Below, in pieces: positions 1-9,232 of a DNA stretch of 64,000 nucleotides. Numbering within the stretch: position 1 is the stretch's first letter; each line of letters starts with the position of its first letter. The translations under genes were made by a program, and so were the position numbers. Source of the DNA: Fusibacter ferrireducens (lineage in GTDB: Bacteria > Bacillota > Clostridia > Peptostreptococcales > Acidaminobacteraceae); NCBI RefSeq assembly GCF_015352425.1, contig NZ_JADKNH010000019.1, positions 1 to 64,000 on the forward strand. The letters are read 5' to 3'. Under the pieces are notes generated by a model. It was not told where the DNA came from. It was given only the letters and a program-made list of their open reading frames with translations, and did not search any database.

Positions 1-900
1 AGTGACTGTGAAGTTCACTTCTAATGAATCCGGGAGGTACTACTACAAAGTCGTTGCATCAGGCGATCCAGAGCCAACCATAGACACAAGCGGTTCAGGG
101 ACGGTGTGTTCACAAGGTGAGGTCACAATCACAAACCCTGTTGGCCTCACAGCAGGTGCAAAATCTATCTACATCAAAGTTAAAGACAGTGCGGATAATG
201 TGAGCAATGTTTTAAAAATAGATATACCGGCATATATTCAACCAGATACTACCGCGCCAGTATTGACTGCAGGTGCAGTGAATAGAACCAGCGATGCGGC
301 AGTGACTGTGAAGTTCACTTCTAATGAATCCGGGAGGTACTACTACAAAGTCGTTGCATCAGGCGATCCAGAGCCAACCATAGACACAAGCGGTTCAGGG
401 ACGGTGTGTTCACAAGGTGAGATCACAATCACAAACCCTGTTGGCCTTACAGCAGGCGCAAAATCCATCTACATCAAAGTTAAAGACAGTGCGGATAATG
501 TGAGCAATGTTTTAAAAATAGATATACCGGCATATATTCAACCAGATACTACTGCGCCAGTATTGACTGCAGGTGCAGTGAATAGAACCAGCGATGCGGC
601 AGTGACTGTGAAGTTCACTTCTAATGAATCCGGGAGGTACTACTACAAAGTCGTTGCATCAGGCGATCCAGAGCCAACCATAGACACAAGCGGTTCAGGG
701 ACGGTGTGTTCACAAGGTGAGATCACAATCACAAACCCTGTTGGCCTCACAGCAGGTGCAAAATCCATCTATATTAAAGTTAAAGACAGTGCAGATAATG
801 TGAGCAATATTTTGAAAATAAATATACCAGCTTATATTCAGCCAGACACTGGTTCGGATGACAATGAAGATAATTCGTCTGGAAGCGGAGATGGCACTGC
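1..900 (+). repeat. Three 300-bp direct tandem repeats inside the SLH gene
   Basis: Copies begin at 1, 301 and 601 with the same bases and differ at only a handful of positions each; copy 3 diverges most at its end (from about 790). The period is exactly 100 codons, so changes in copy number keep the frame. More copies probably lie upstream of the window. Confidence 0.97.
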
Positions 901-2203
901 TCCTAACATTGAAACGCCAAAAAATGATACTACAATTGTCACGGTGAATGGCAAGGCGCAAAATGTTGCCAAAGAAAATAGTTCAACAGAAAACGGAAAG
1001 ACAACAACTACCGTAGCAGTTGAAACAGATGCTATTGAAGCTATTGTTAAAGAAATCATTGAAAACACCACTGATACAACAAAGAATGTTATTCAAGTCT
1101 CTGTATCAAATGAGGCGGCTGAGATTGCAAAAGTTGAGTTGACAGGGGATGTTGTCAAAAAATTAGAAGATAATACGTTTGATGTATCTATCAAGCATAA
1201 AAATGTTGAATATGTTATACCAGCAGAGGAATTTACAATTGGTAAGGTAGCCAAGAACTTAGGTGTTCCAGAGAATGAACTGTTATCCATTAAAATTGAA
1301 GTTAAAATTGCTGAATTAGACCAGAAAATAGTGGATCAGTACAATGAGGTTGTCAAATCTAATGGTGCAGAAATTGCATTTTCACCTATTGAATTTGAAA
1401 TTGTAGCAAGAACGACTCAAAATGATGGTACAATAAGAGAGCAATCCATAAGTAGTTTTGAAAATTATGTTGAGCGTACGATGGAAATTCCTGAAGATGT
1501 AGATCCTAAAAAAATAACAACAGGCATTGTATTCAATGCAGATGGCACTTATAGCCATGTGCCAACAAAAGTCTTTATGAAAGAGGGAAAATGGTATGCA
1601 ATGATAAGTTCGCTTACCAATTCAAGATACTCAGTGATTTTGAATCCTATAACAGTTAAATCGGTTGAAAATCATTGGGCCAAGGAGGCAGTTAATGACT
1701 TAGCTTCAAGACTTGTTATTATAAATCCACAGCAATTTCAACCTGATGCTGCTATAACGAGAGCAGATTTTGCTGAGTATATTGTTAGGGCATTAGGGCT
1801 TTATAGAAAAGGATTTGAATCTGAGATTGACTTTAAAGACCTGGACAGCAGAAATGAAAGTGATATATCGATATTTATTGCTAATGAGTACGGTATTATA
1901 TCTGGATACCCAGATGGGACATTCAGAGGGGATAATCCAATATCTAGAGAAGAGGCTATGGTCATGTATCAAAATGCGATGACAATAACAAAACTTGAAG
2001 GCCACGACAAGGATAGATATCAAGGCTATTCGGATTATGAAACAGTCTCAAATTGGGCGGAAGATTCTGTTAGAGAAGTGCTCTCAGCTCATGTTTTTAG
2101 TGGGACCACAAGCAAAACGATTTCACCAAAGTCAATTTTAACTCATGCTCAGGCTGTTCAGGCGATTGAAAACTTACTCGCGGCATCTGGACTGATCAAT
2201 TGA
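2..2203 (+). CDS. SLH-domain surface protein with 300-bp tandem repeats (5'-partial)
   Basis: The reading frame is open from the window edge, so the N-terminus and signal peptide lie upstream. The visible part starts with three near-identical 100-residue repeats, rich in Tyr/Thr/Ser, that look like Ig-like extracellular modules; each carries the motif ESGRYYYKVV. An acidic Ser/Gly linker, a roughly 330-residue region I do not recognise and three C-terminal SLH motifs follow (starting near VENHWAKEAV, FKDLDSRNES and YSDYETVSNW). SLH motifs are known to bind pyruvylated secondary cell-wall polymer, so the protein is inferred to be non-covalently wall-bound with its repeats displayed outward. 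The valine at base 2 is internal to a repeat and is not a start. It ends just before a hairpin and a bidirectional terminator shared with the convergent gene. Confidence 0.9.
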   Translation: MTVKFTSNESGRYYYKVVASGDPEPTIDTSGSGTVCSQGEVTITNPVGLTAGAKSIYIKVKDSADNVSNVLKIDIPAYIQPDTTAPVLTAGAVNRTSDAAVTVKFTSNESGRYYYKVVASGDPEPTIDTSGSGTVCSQGEITITNPVGLTAGAKSIYIKVKDSADNVSNVLKIDIPAYIQPDTTAPVLTAGAVNRTSDAAVTVKFTSNESGRYYYKVVASGDPEPTIDTSGSGTVCSQGEITITNPVGLTAGAKSIYIKVKDSADNVSNILKINIPAYIQPDTGSDDNEDNSSGSGDGTAPNIETPKNDTTIVTVNGKAQNVAKENSSTENGKTTTTVAVETDAIEAIVKEIIENTTDTTKNVIQVSVSNEAAEIAKVELTGDVVKKLEDNTFDVSIKHKNVEYVIPAEEFTIGKVAKNLGVPENELLSIKIEVKIAELDQKIVDQYNEVVKSNGAEIAFSPIEFEIVARTTQNDGTIREQSISSFENYVERTMEIPEDVDPKKITTGIVFNADGTYSHVPTKVFMKEGKWYAMISSLTNSRYSVILNPITVKSVENHWAKEAVNDLASRLVIINPQQFQPDAAITRADFAEYIVRALGLYRKGFESEIDFKDLDSRNESDISIFIANEYGIISGYPDGTFRGDNPISREEAMVMYQNAMTITKLEGHDKDRYQGYSDYETVSNWAEDSVREVLSAHVFSGTTSKTISPKSILTHAQAVQAIENLLAASGLIN

Positions 2204-2227
2204 TAGAGGTTTAGTTTAAAGTGAAAT

Positions 2228-2258
2228 ATAGCGTAGTAGTTGATAACTGCTACGCTAT
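2228..2258 (+). terminator. Hairpin after SLH gene
   Basis: A 14-bp stem (one G-U pair) with a 3-nt loop, starting 25 bases after the SLH stop. The T tract that follows is weak, so it may act with the stronger terminator at 2333-2392. Confidence 0.6.
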
Positions 2259-2332
2259 TGCTTTAAATAATATGTGTTGAGCTAAAAGCTTTTTCAAGGC
2301 TCTAATCGGGAAGAATAGTTATACTTTACCAT

Positions 2333-2392
2333 AAAAAAAAGATGGATTCATCATTAGAGTTCAAGCAGTCTAATGATGAATTCATCGTTTTT
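2333..2392. terminator. Bidirectional intrinsic terminator
   Basis: An 18-bp stem (2341-2358 with 2369-2386, one G-U) is flanked by eight A on the left and seven T on the right, so it can end transcripts from the SLH gene on + and the MltG-like gene on -. Confidence 0.9.
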
Positions 2393-2429
2393 TTATGTGA
2401 GACTCAATTTGCTTTTATGCGCCATGTCG

Positions 2430-3023
2430 TTATCTGCCCTGACCAGCAAGTACTTTGATGATGACATCCAAAGAATCGCTTTTGCTGAGTTTAAAAGTTC
2501 CTGCGTGGAGCTTATTATCGAGCTTAAGTGCAACCAGACGATTTACAAAAGTATTCACATCATCCACATAACCTTCAGACACTAGCTTTTTACCAATACT
2601 GTAACCTGTTGCACCTTCTGGAACCTCAAAGGCAACAAGTGCGTCAGAACTTGGACTGCTTGTTTCTGGCGGCGTTGGACTATTCGTCGTAGGGCTGGTA
2701 GCTGGATCGCTTGGCGTCGTGGTGTCTCCATCTGGTTGAGTCGGCTTCGGCGTATTTGTTGTAGGATCACTTGTTGGGTCTGTATTCTCGGCATTTTCGC
2801 CTGTGGGATCAGAATTCTCGTTTGGATTTATATTGGGAATAATGACAGTTACTGGGGGATCGTTTTCAGCTTCTATGGACGGATTTGTCAATGTTTCTCT
2901 TAAATTGACATCTAAGGTGTCAGAAATTTTCCAAGAAACGGAAACAAATATAATGGCGATTATGAGTAAAGAGACGACTATATCACTTAAATCATACAAA
3001 ATGTCTTTTATTTTTTCTATCAT
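2430..3023 (-). CDS. Small membrane protein with MltG N-terminal-like domain
   Basis: This 197-residue protein has one N-terminal membrane segment (about residues 14-32), a long extracellular linker rich in Pro, Thr, Ser and Asp (about 50-125), and a C-terminal domain containing EVPEGATGYSIGKKLVSEG and the phrase AGTFKLSKSDSLD. This C-terminal part matches the LysM-like substrate-binding half of endolytic transglycosylase MltG (YceG). The catalytic half, with its essential Glu, is absent, so it is probably a cell-wall-binding protein and not an enzyme. GGAG lies about nine bases before the ATG. It converges on the SLH gene and is monocistronic. Confidence 0.75.
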   Translation of the reverse strand: MIEKIKDILYDLSDIVVSLLIIAIIFVSVSWKISDTLDVNLRETLTNPSIEAENDPPVTVIIPNINPNENSDPTGENAENTDPTSDPTTNTPKPTQPDGDTTTPSDPATSPTTNSPTPPETSSPSSDALVAFEVPEGATGYSIGKKLVSEGYVDDVNTFVNRLVALKLDNKLHAGTFKLSKSDSLDVIIKVLAGQGR

Positions 3024-3167
3024 GGGACGCTCCAGTTTATAAATATTGGTCAGGGATTCAAAAATATGTCTTCATCTATTAGAATATCATAATTTATTCA
3101 TTTCTTAAAGTAATGTTCTTTTCAAATTGATTACTTTCATGTTACAATTTTTGAAGGAGGCATAGAC

Positions 3168-3992
3168 ATGTTTGGAAAACTTGAAAAATCAGATATACAA
3201 CAAATTGGAGCCTATTTAGAAAGCAACTTTGAAGAAACTTTATATTTTCAAAAAGTTTATGAAGAATTAAAGCAAGATATCTTGCAGGGAACTTTTTATG
3301 GTTATATACAGCAGGGTGATCTCGTTGGATTATTCTACTTTTCAAATAAAAATTCTTTAACAGTGCACTATTCTGATTCTGTCGTATTAGGCAATTTAAA
3401 TCTTTTAAAGGCGATTAAACATCATAAACCCAAATATATTAAAGGCGAAGTCAGTGTGATAGAGGGTATCTATAGGGTTATTTGCAGGACGCTTGATTCA
3501 CTCCATGAAGATGATAGTATTTTAATGCGCTATGATTCAAATCGAAAAATTGAAAATGTCGAGATTCCCTTTGAATGGATTAGTGCTGCATCTGGAGACG
3601 TCTTTCAGGAACTGAAATTCTTTATAAATGTTGAAACGCAATTTGGACGAAACGTAAAATCAATTAATGATATCTCAAAAGACCTCAGGGAAATGTTAAA
3701 GCAAAAAAAATATTATCTTGTCAGATCGAGCCAAGGGTTAATCGGTCAAGGGCTCATTGAGGAAGAAACCAGCACGTTGGGGATTATTGGCGGTATTTAT
3801 GTGGATCCTCTCTACAGGCAAAAGGGGATTGGAGAAGCTATTTCTCTAAAATTGACACGTCAATTGCTTGAAAAGGAAAAAAAACCATATCTATTTGTCA
3901 TGACAAATAATAAACATGCAATACATCTTTACGAGAAAATTGGGTATAAAGTCAGTACCCCTTATCGAATACTAACTGTGAGGTATCAATGA
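3168..3992 (+). CDS. GNAT-family N-acetyltransferase
   Basis: The C-terminal third has the acetyl-CoA-binding signature of the GNAT fold: GGIYVDPLYRQKGIGEAIS with the RQKGIG pyrophosphate loop, followed by NNKHAIHLYEKIGYKV. The N-terminal half (about residues 1-130) is less conserved and resembles GNAT proteins with a duplicated or degenerate first domain. The substrate cannot be predicted. GAAGGAGG lies seven bases before the ATG. The stop overlaps the start of the following pseudouridine synthase (ATGA), so the two are translationally coupled. Confidence 0.8.
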   Translation: MFGKLEKSDIQQIGAYLESNFEETLYFQKVYEELKQDILQGTFYGYIQQGDLVGLFYFSNKNSLTVHYSDSVVLGNLNLLKAIKHHKPKYIKGEVSVIEGIYRVICRTLDSLHEDDSILMRYDSNRKIENVEIPFEWISAASGDVFQELKFFINVETQFGRNVKSINDISKDLREMLKQKKYYLVRSSQGLIGQGLIEEETSTLGIIGGIYVDPLYRQKGIGEAISLKLTRQLLEKEKKPYLFVMTNNKHAIHLYEKIGYKVSTPYRILTVRYQ

Positions 3993-4885
3993 AGACCATA
4001 ATGATAACCAAAAATGAAGCGGATCAAAGGCTAGATCGATTTTTGCTAAAGTACTTTAACAACACCACAAGGACCAATGTGTACAAATTGATTCGTAAAA
4101 AGATGTTTAAAGTCAATGGCGTCCGAGTGAAAGAAGATTACTTTCTGAGAGAAGATGATCAACTGGACATCTTTTTGCAAGACGAGACCATTGAAGGATT
4201 GATGAAAGAAATCGTTCCCGTAAAACCCGATCAAATTGGGTTGGATATCGTATTTGAAAACGACGATATTTTAATTGTGAATAAGCCGAAGGGCATGTTA
4301 ACGCATCCGGACAAAGATGAATATAAAAACACATTGGCGACAATTGTTCAATATTATCTTGCAGATCTGTGCACGAAGACATTTAAACCCGCTCCTGTTC
4401 ATAGGCTTGATAAAAACACCAGTGGTCTCATCCTCTTCGCAAAGACGTATGAAAGCTTAAAATTGTACAATGCACTGATGAGAGCACGTAAAATCGGCAA
4501 ATATTATTTGACTGTGGTAGAGGGTGCTTTAAAAGGTCCTGGCGAAGTTAAAGGGTATCTGATAAAGGATGAGATAAAAAATAAAGTTAAAATTTTAAAA
4601 TCAAATCAAGATGAATCTAAATTTTGTCACACAAAGTACAGTGTTTTGAAGCAGTATAAAGGGTATACTTTAGTAGAAATAGAACTTTTAACAGGAAGAA
4701 GTCACCAAATTAGAGCAAGTATGGCTAGCATTGGTCATCCTATTGTTGGTGATGTCAAGTATGGTGGCAAAAAGATTCAGACGATTACGTCACAACTCTT
4801 ACATGGTTATAAACTCATTATTGATGGCAAGGCATATCAAACACAATCGGAAGAAATTGAAGCTTTTATTCAAAAATTAAAGTAA
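3989..4885 (+). CDS. RluA-family pseudouridine synthase
   Basis: 298 residues. The N-terminal S4 RNA-binding domain (about 1-65) has DQRLDRFLLKYF and KVNGVRVKEDY. The RluA catalytic core follows, with the signature PVHRLDKNTSGLILFAKT carrying the catalytic Asp, and the later motif LLTGRSHQIRASMASIGHPI. Family members isomerise uridines in 23S rRNA or tRNA (RluC/RluD type). The exact target cannot be assigned because several paralogues normally coexist. The gene overlaps the GNAT gene by four bases. Confidence 0.88.
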   Translation: MKTIMITKNEADQRLDRFLLKYFNNTTRTNVYKLIRKKMFKVNGVRVKEDYFLREDDQLDIFLQDETIEGLMKEIVPVKPDQIGLDIVFENDDILIVNKPKGMLTHPDKDEYKNTLATIVQYYLADLCTKTFKPAPVHRLDKNTSGLILFAKTYESLKLYNALMRARKIGKYYLTVVEGALKGPGEVKGYLIKDEIKNKVKILKSNQDESKFCHTKYSVLKQYKGYTLVEIELLTGRSHQIRASMASIGHPIVGDVKYGGKKIQTITSQLLHGYKLIIDGKAYQTQSEEIEAFIQKLK

Positions 4886-4899
4886 AAGTTGGTGATTGC

Positions 4900-5724
4900 A
4901 TGACTGAATCAATGCAAGTGGTAAAAAAATTAATTGAACGCTATGACTACGGTGGTGCTTTTGAATTATTAAAGGAAAAAGGGCTTGAAAGATCAGATGC
5001 AGGCGTTTTGATGGATTCCTGTCGGTATGCTGTGAACTTTGACTTTGAAACGGCACGCAAGATACTCAATCATGTTTCTGAAAAGACAAGAATAAATGAA
5101 ACCTGTTTGCATTTAAAGAAGAATTTGGAAGATTTAAATAATGGTCAACCAGATGCCTTGTTTTCTGAGCTTTTGGAGAATGTTAAATTTCAGATTGTCA
5201 ATGAGGAGTATATTGATTTTTTAGGTCGAGTTTATCGGTTTAAAGAAGCTGTTTACAAGTACATGTTCATTAAGAAACATTTAAATGATCGCACTTTTAC
5301 ATTTCACATAAGGTTTATACAAAAAAAAGAAGTTTTAAAGATTCTAAGAAATCATTACAAGATTTTTAATAATAACTTGATTTATGGTATTAACACTTAT
5401 TTTAGAAAATATGCCAAACAGGATGTCAAAGGAGAGCGTGTCATAAAAGTTTTAAGTTCGGAGAAGATGAACCAACTTATTGAATTGAGGCACGAATCGC
5501 TCATTGGACACGGTTTTAAAGGTGTAAGCATTGACGAAATTCAACGTGTATATGGGAATCCATATTGCGTTTTAGATGATTTTAGAGAGTGTTTAGAGTT
5601 GCTTGAAGTGGATATCTACAGGTATAAGTATTCTTTTATTAACGAATATATCATCAGTTTACTTGAAAGCGAGTACTACGGGTATGTTCAAACTTCACAT
5701 GCTCAGATGGCGCATTTTGAATAA
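4900..5724 (+). CDS. Orphan HEPN-like protein resembling the C-terminal part of Csm6
   Basis: 274 residues, no signal peptide or membrane segment. Near residue 198 there is LRHESLIGHGFKGVS, an R-x6-H arrangement followed by Gly that fits the active-site pattern of HEPN ribonucleases and closely resembles the LRN-x-SxxAHG motif of Csm6/Csx1-type effectors. The N-terminal VKKLIERYDYGGAFELL looks like the helical linker that follows the CARF domain in Csm6/TIGR02710 proteins. No CARF (cyclic-oligoadenylate-sensing) domain and no CRISPR genes are present. It sits 14 bases after the RluA gene and 18 before the nucleoside kinase, so it is probably cotranscribed with them. Assignment rests on motif recognition only; it could be a helical protein with a fortuitous R...H. 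Confidence 0.5.
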   Translation: MTESMQVVKKLIERYDYGGAFELLKEKGLERSDAGVLMDSCRYAVNFDFETARKILNHVSEKTRINETCLHLKKNLEDLNNGQPDALFSELLENVKFQIVNEEYIDFLGRVYRFKEAVYKYMFIKKHLNDRTFTFHIRFIQKKEVLKILRNHYKIFNNNLIYGINTYFRKYAKQDVKGERVIKVLSSEKMNQLIELRHESLIGHGFKGVSIDEIQRVYGNPYCVLDDFRECLELLEVDIYRYKYSFINEYIISLLESEYYGYVQTSHAQMAHFE

Positions 5725-5742
5725 AAAAATGGAGGCAGAAAT

Positions 5743-7392
5743 ATGATCAAAGTCAACGTAAGAGAATTCGGTACATTTGAACTTGAAGAAGGTGCAACCT
5801 ATGAAAGTTTAGCTAGAAAAATACAGACGCCAGAAAAACCTTTGATTGTGGCCGTTAGATGTGGTAATGTTCTCAGGGAACTTACAGAGGTCATTGAGAA
5901 AAGCTGTGACGTAAAAATGGTTGATTTAGAGACCTCAGATGGCGAGAAAATTTATCAGCGAAGCTTATCCTTTATTATGATTAGAGCTGCAATTGAAAGT
6001 TTTAAAGGGATCAAAGTTAAAATAGAACATTCTTTGAGTAAAGGTTTGTATTGTGAATTTGAATATAAACGCAAACTTACGCATGAAGATTATGAAGTTA
6101 TAAAATCAAGAATGCAAGAGATTATCTCTCAAAATGAGCCCTTTGTCAAAAAGAAGACCGCTATAGAAACGGCTAGAAATACATTTGAAGCCTATAAGAT
6201 GCAATCCAAGGTAGACTTGTTAAAGTATCGTGAATCTGATTATATCAATTTATACCAATGTGGAGAGTTGCAAAATTACTTTTATGGCTACATGGTGCCA
6301 AGTACAGGCTATATTCAAAATTTTGATATGGTTAAATACGACAATGGCATGATCTTGATGCACCCAACGAAATATTCACCTTTTATGGCGCCAGCCTTTG
6401 TGGAATCTCCTAAAATTGCGGATATTTTCAGTGAGAGTGAGCGTTGGGGTGAGATTATGGAGATGGCTTATGTGAGCAATTTGAATGCGCTCATTGAGAA
6501 AGAAGAACACCCTGAACTCATCCAAATTGCCGAAGCACTCCATGAGAAGAAAATCGCTTATATTGCAGATCAGATTTCAAAGACGGGGAAACGGGTTATT
6601 TTAATTGCAGGTCCATCTTCCTCTGGGAAAACAACATTTGCCAATCGATTGAGGATACAGCTGAAGGTTAATGGGCTTCATCCCATTACGATTTCAACGG
6701 ACAATTACTTTGTCGATCGAGAGAAGACGCCGAGAGATGAGCAGGGCGAGCTTGACTTTGAGTCCATAGACGCTGTGGATGTTGCACAGTTTAATAAGGA
6801 TTTGATGATGTTGCTGGATGGTGAAATGGTGGATTTACCTGTTTTCAATTTTCATGTGGGTAAACGTGAAGTTAGAAACAAACCCTTTTCAATTAAAGAG
6901 GATCAACCGATTATTATTGAAGGCATCCACGGCTTAAATGAGCAATTGACAAGTAAAATATTCAAAAGAGATAAATTTAAAATTTACGTCAGCGCTTTAA
7001 CGCAACTCAATATAGATGAGCATAACAGGATTCCCACAACTCAAACGAGACTTTTAAGACGTATTGTGAGAGACAATCAGTTCAGAGGCCACTCTGCTAA
7101 AAAAACAATTGGCATGTGGAGTTCCGTTAGAAGAGGCGAGGAACGCAATATCTTCCCTTATCAAGAGGAAGCGGATGCGATGTTTAACACGGCATTGCCT
7201 TATGAACTTGCCGTACTGAAAAAACATGCTGAACCTCTGTTGGAAGAAATTTTGCCAAGTGATGCAGAATACGGAGAGGCCGTTTTGTTACTCAAATTTT
7301 TAAGCTATTTCAAATCTATTGATGATGATACTTTGGTGCCTTATGTTTCGATCTTGAAAGAATTTATTGGTGGAAGCTGTTTTGATGTGTAA
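5743..7392 (+). CDS. Nucleoside kinase with TGS and ThrRS-editing-like N-terminus
   Basis: 549 residues. The N-terminus (about 1-65) is a TGS-like ubiquitin-fold domain, followed by a region like the second additional domain of threonyl-tRNA synthetase, then a uridine-kinase/phosphoribulokinase-type P-loop domain from about residue 280 with Walker A GPSSSGKTTFANRL and the segment TISTDNYFVDREKTP. This three-part architecture is known in Clostridia and Thermotogae as nucleoside kinase; the phosphate acceptor (uridine/cytidine-like) is inferred from the kinase domain. AATGGAGG precedes the ATG. It is the last gene of the run that begins with the GNAT gene, and is followed by a good terminator. 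Confidence 0.85.
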   Translation: MIKVNVREFGTFELEEGATYESLARKIQTPEKPLIVAVRCGNVLRELTEVIEKSCDVKMVDLETSDGEKIYQRSLSFIMIRAAIESFKGIKVKIEHSLSKGLYCEFEYKRKLTHEDYEVIKSRMQEIISQNEPFVKKKTAIETARNTFEAYKMQSKVDLLKYRESDYINLYQCGELQNYFYGYMVPSTGYIQNFDMVKYDNGMILMHPTKYSPFMAPAFVESPKIADIFSESERWGEIMEMAYVSNLNALIEKEEHPELIQIAEALHEKKIAYIADQISKTGKRVILIAGPSSSGKTTFANRLRIQLKVNGLHPITISTDNYFVDREKTPRDEQGELDFESIDAVDVAQFNKDLMMLLDGEMVDLPVFNFHVGKREVRNKPFSIKEDQPIIIEGIHGLNEQLTSKIFKRDKFKIYVSALTQLNIDEHNRIPTTQTRLLRRIVRDNQFRGHSAKKTIGMWSSVRRGEERNIFPYQEEADAMFNTALPYELAVLKKHAEPLLEEILPSDAEYGEAVLLLKFLSYFKSIDDDTLVPYVSILKEFIGGSCFDV

Positions 7393-7423
7393 AAATTGTG
7401 TATAATGAAAGTGGTATCATAGA

Positions 7424-7452
7424 GTTAGAACGGCAATGTTCTAACTTTTTTT
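7424..7452 (+). terminator. Intrinsic terminator after nucleoside kinase
   Basis: 8-bp stem GTTAGAAC/GTTCTAAC with a 6-nt loop followed by seven T. Confidence 0.85.
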
Positions 7453-7504
7453 AAAATGATTTAAAAGAAGACGTCTTGTTTAGAAATAAACTTTGAGGTG
7501 GATA

Positions 7505-9109
7505 ATGTATCAGACTCAAACTCATTTAAAGGAGTATCAAAGAATTTTAACCATTTGCACAATATTAGTGGGGATGTTGTTACTGGAGCGTTTTTTTCTT
7601 ACTGTTTTTTTGCAGACTTATGCAAAGATCATGCTCGGTAGCATCCTGTTGCTCAATGTTGTCATAGGCTCCATTTTGATCAATACAACTTTTTATGCAA
7701 GCAGAATTAATATCAATAGACAGTTCATGGCAATTGCTTTTGGGACGTATTTATATGTGATAAATATGGGTATTGCTATGATCATATTGTTGACGAGCAA
7801 TATCACATTGGTTCGAGAAGTAACCTTTTTTTTGACGATTGGAAAGTCGTTATTCTTGACTGGATTGATCGTGCCCTTTTTGCTTTCAAAAGTATCCTTT
7901 TTCAGAGAAAATTCATATATGAAAATGACGGGTATAAGCACTTTAATAATAACAGGTGAAATTTTTCTCTATGTTATAACGTTTCGACTACTCATAGTGC
8001 CCAATGAAATTTTATATTTTATGAATATACTGTATCTTTTAGGCCTGATGATTTTTTTGCTAGAACTCATCCTAAATGATTTGTTAAAGGCCAAGACCAA
8101 TACTTATATGATGATTTTTAGCTTCATATTGCTATTTATTGCTCAGTTTTATTTAACCGTTATGTCACTTTCAACATTTACACTCATTCAAAGTTCTATG
8201 ATTAATGCAGTGGCATTAATTGTATTATTGATGGAGATTCATGCTTTTAATATAGAAATTCCTGAAGCTAAAAACAGGCAACTTCAAAAGCAATTTAATA
8301 TCTATTCCAAATACCTCAAGCGTATTATTGATAAAAAGACACTTTTGGTAAGAGAGGTCAACCAAAAGATTATTGATGAACTCGAATATGCAAAAATTAT
8401 TCAACAGTCTCTTTTGCCAAGTAGCAAAATTACACACAGGGACGTCAGTTTTACGTCGGCATATCATCCTTGCGAAAGACTCAGTGGTGACTTTTACGAC
8501 ATCTATAGCATAGACGATGACAACGTTGCGCTTTATCTGTTGGATGTATCTGGTCATGGCATCTCTGCTGCGTTAATGACAATGCTCAGCAACAATTATT
8601 TAAAATCCAATGAGCGCGTGATCAAACGATTTAGAGGGATGCACCCCGATAAAAATCTCAAGTATTTTTATGAGCAATTTAATCGTATGAATTTTCCTGA
8701 TGAAATGCACATGGTTATATTCTATGCAACACTTAATTTAAATACCAAAGTGTTGACTTATTGCTCTGGAGGCATGAACTGTAATCCAATTAGATTTAAG
8801 AGCAACGGAAAGGTTGAATTTTTAGATCAGAGTAAGGGATTTCCCATTTGTAAACTTGAAGGATTTTTCACACCAGAATACACCAGTGAAACCATCCAAT
8901 TACAACATGGTGACAGGATACTTTTTTATACGGATGGCTTGACAGATAAGGAAAAGAATAATATATTCGATACGGATGAGATCATTGAATTATTCGTAAC
9001 TTCTAGAAATTTAACCTCAAGAGAGATCAACGACATTATAGTGGATAAAATCAATGCTCAAAGAGGTGTATTAAATGATGACATCACATATATCCTCGTT
9101 GATATTTAA
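7505..9109 (+). CDS. Membrane PP2C-type serine phosphatase (RsbU/SpoIIE-like)
   Basis: The first 250 residues form about eight hydrophobic membrane segments. A short helical, probably coiled-coil linker follows, then a PPM/SpoIIE phosphatase domain from about residue 295 with LSGDFYDIYS, LLDVSGHGISAALMTM and a late FYTDGLTDKEKN; these supply the metal-binding Asp residues of the family. Such proteins dephosphorylate anti-sigma-factor antagonists (STAS proteins) in response to membrane or cytoplasmic cues. I chose the ATG at 7505 because GAGGTG lies just upstream; a TTG at 7493 is in frame but has no ribosome site. No anti-sigma or STAS gene is adjacent, so the partner is unknown. Confidence 0.85.
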   Translation: MYQTQTHLKEYQRILTICTILVGMLLLERFFLTVFLQTYAKIMLGSILLLNVVIGSILINTTFYASRININRQFMAIAFGTYLYVINMGIAMIILLTSNITLVREVTFFLTIGKSLFLTGLIVPFLLSKVSFFRENSYMKMTGISTLIITGEIFLYVITFRLLIVPNEILYFMNILYLLGLMIFLLELILNDLLKAKTNTYMMIFSFILLFIAQFYLTVMSLSTFTLIQSSMINAVALIVLLMEIHAFNIEIPEAKNRQLQKQFNIYSKYLKRIIDKKTLLVREVNQKIIDELEYAKIIQQSLLPSSKITHRDVSFTSAYHPCERLSGDFYDIYSIDDDNVALYLLDVSGHGISAALMTMLSNNYLKSNERVIKRFRGMHPDKNLKYFYEQFNRMNFPDEMHMVIFYATLNLNTKVLTYCSGGMNCNPIRFKSNGKVEFLDQSKGFPICKLEGFFTPEYTSETIQLQHGDRILFYTDGLTDKEKNNIFDTDEIIELFVTSRNLTSREINDIIVDKINAQRGVLNDDITYILVDI

Positions 9110-9131
9110 GGGTTCGAAAAATGGGGGTCTA

Positions 9132-9160
9132 TTGACTGGCATGGGTTAAAGCATTATAAT
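9132..9160 (+). promoter_or_regulatory. Sigma-A promoter of the opp operon
   Basis: TTGACT, 17-nt spacer, TATAAT, about 70 bases before the regulator gene. Confidence 0.85.
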
Positions 9161-9232
9161 GTGTGTAAATTATTTAGAGTAAGAAAATTTTTTACATGTT
9201 GAGTGAGGTATATTTGAGATGAGGAAGGTGCT

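Noticed and set aside
710-1290. Minus-strand ORFs inside the SLH gene
   Set aside because: Shadows of a strongly supported coding frame.
2373-2585. 70-aa ORF on + over the MltG-like gene 3' end
   Set aside because: It starts in the terminator and is antisense to a clear gene.
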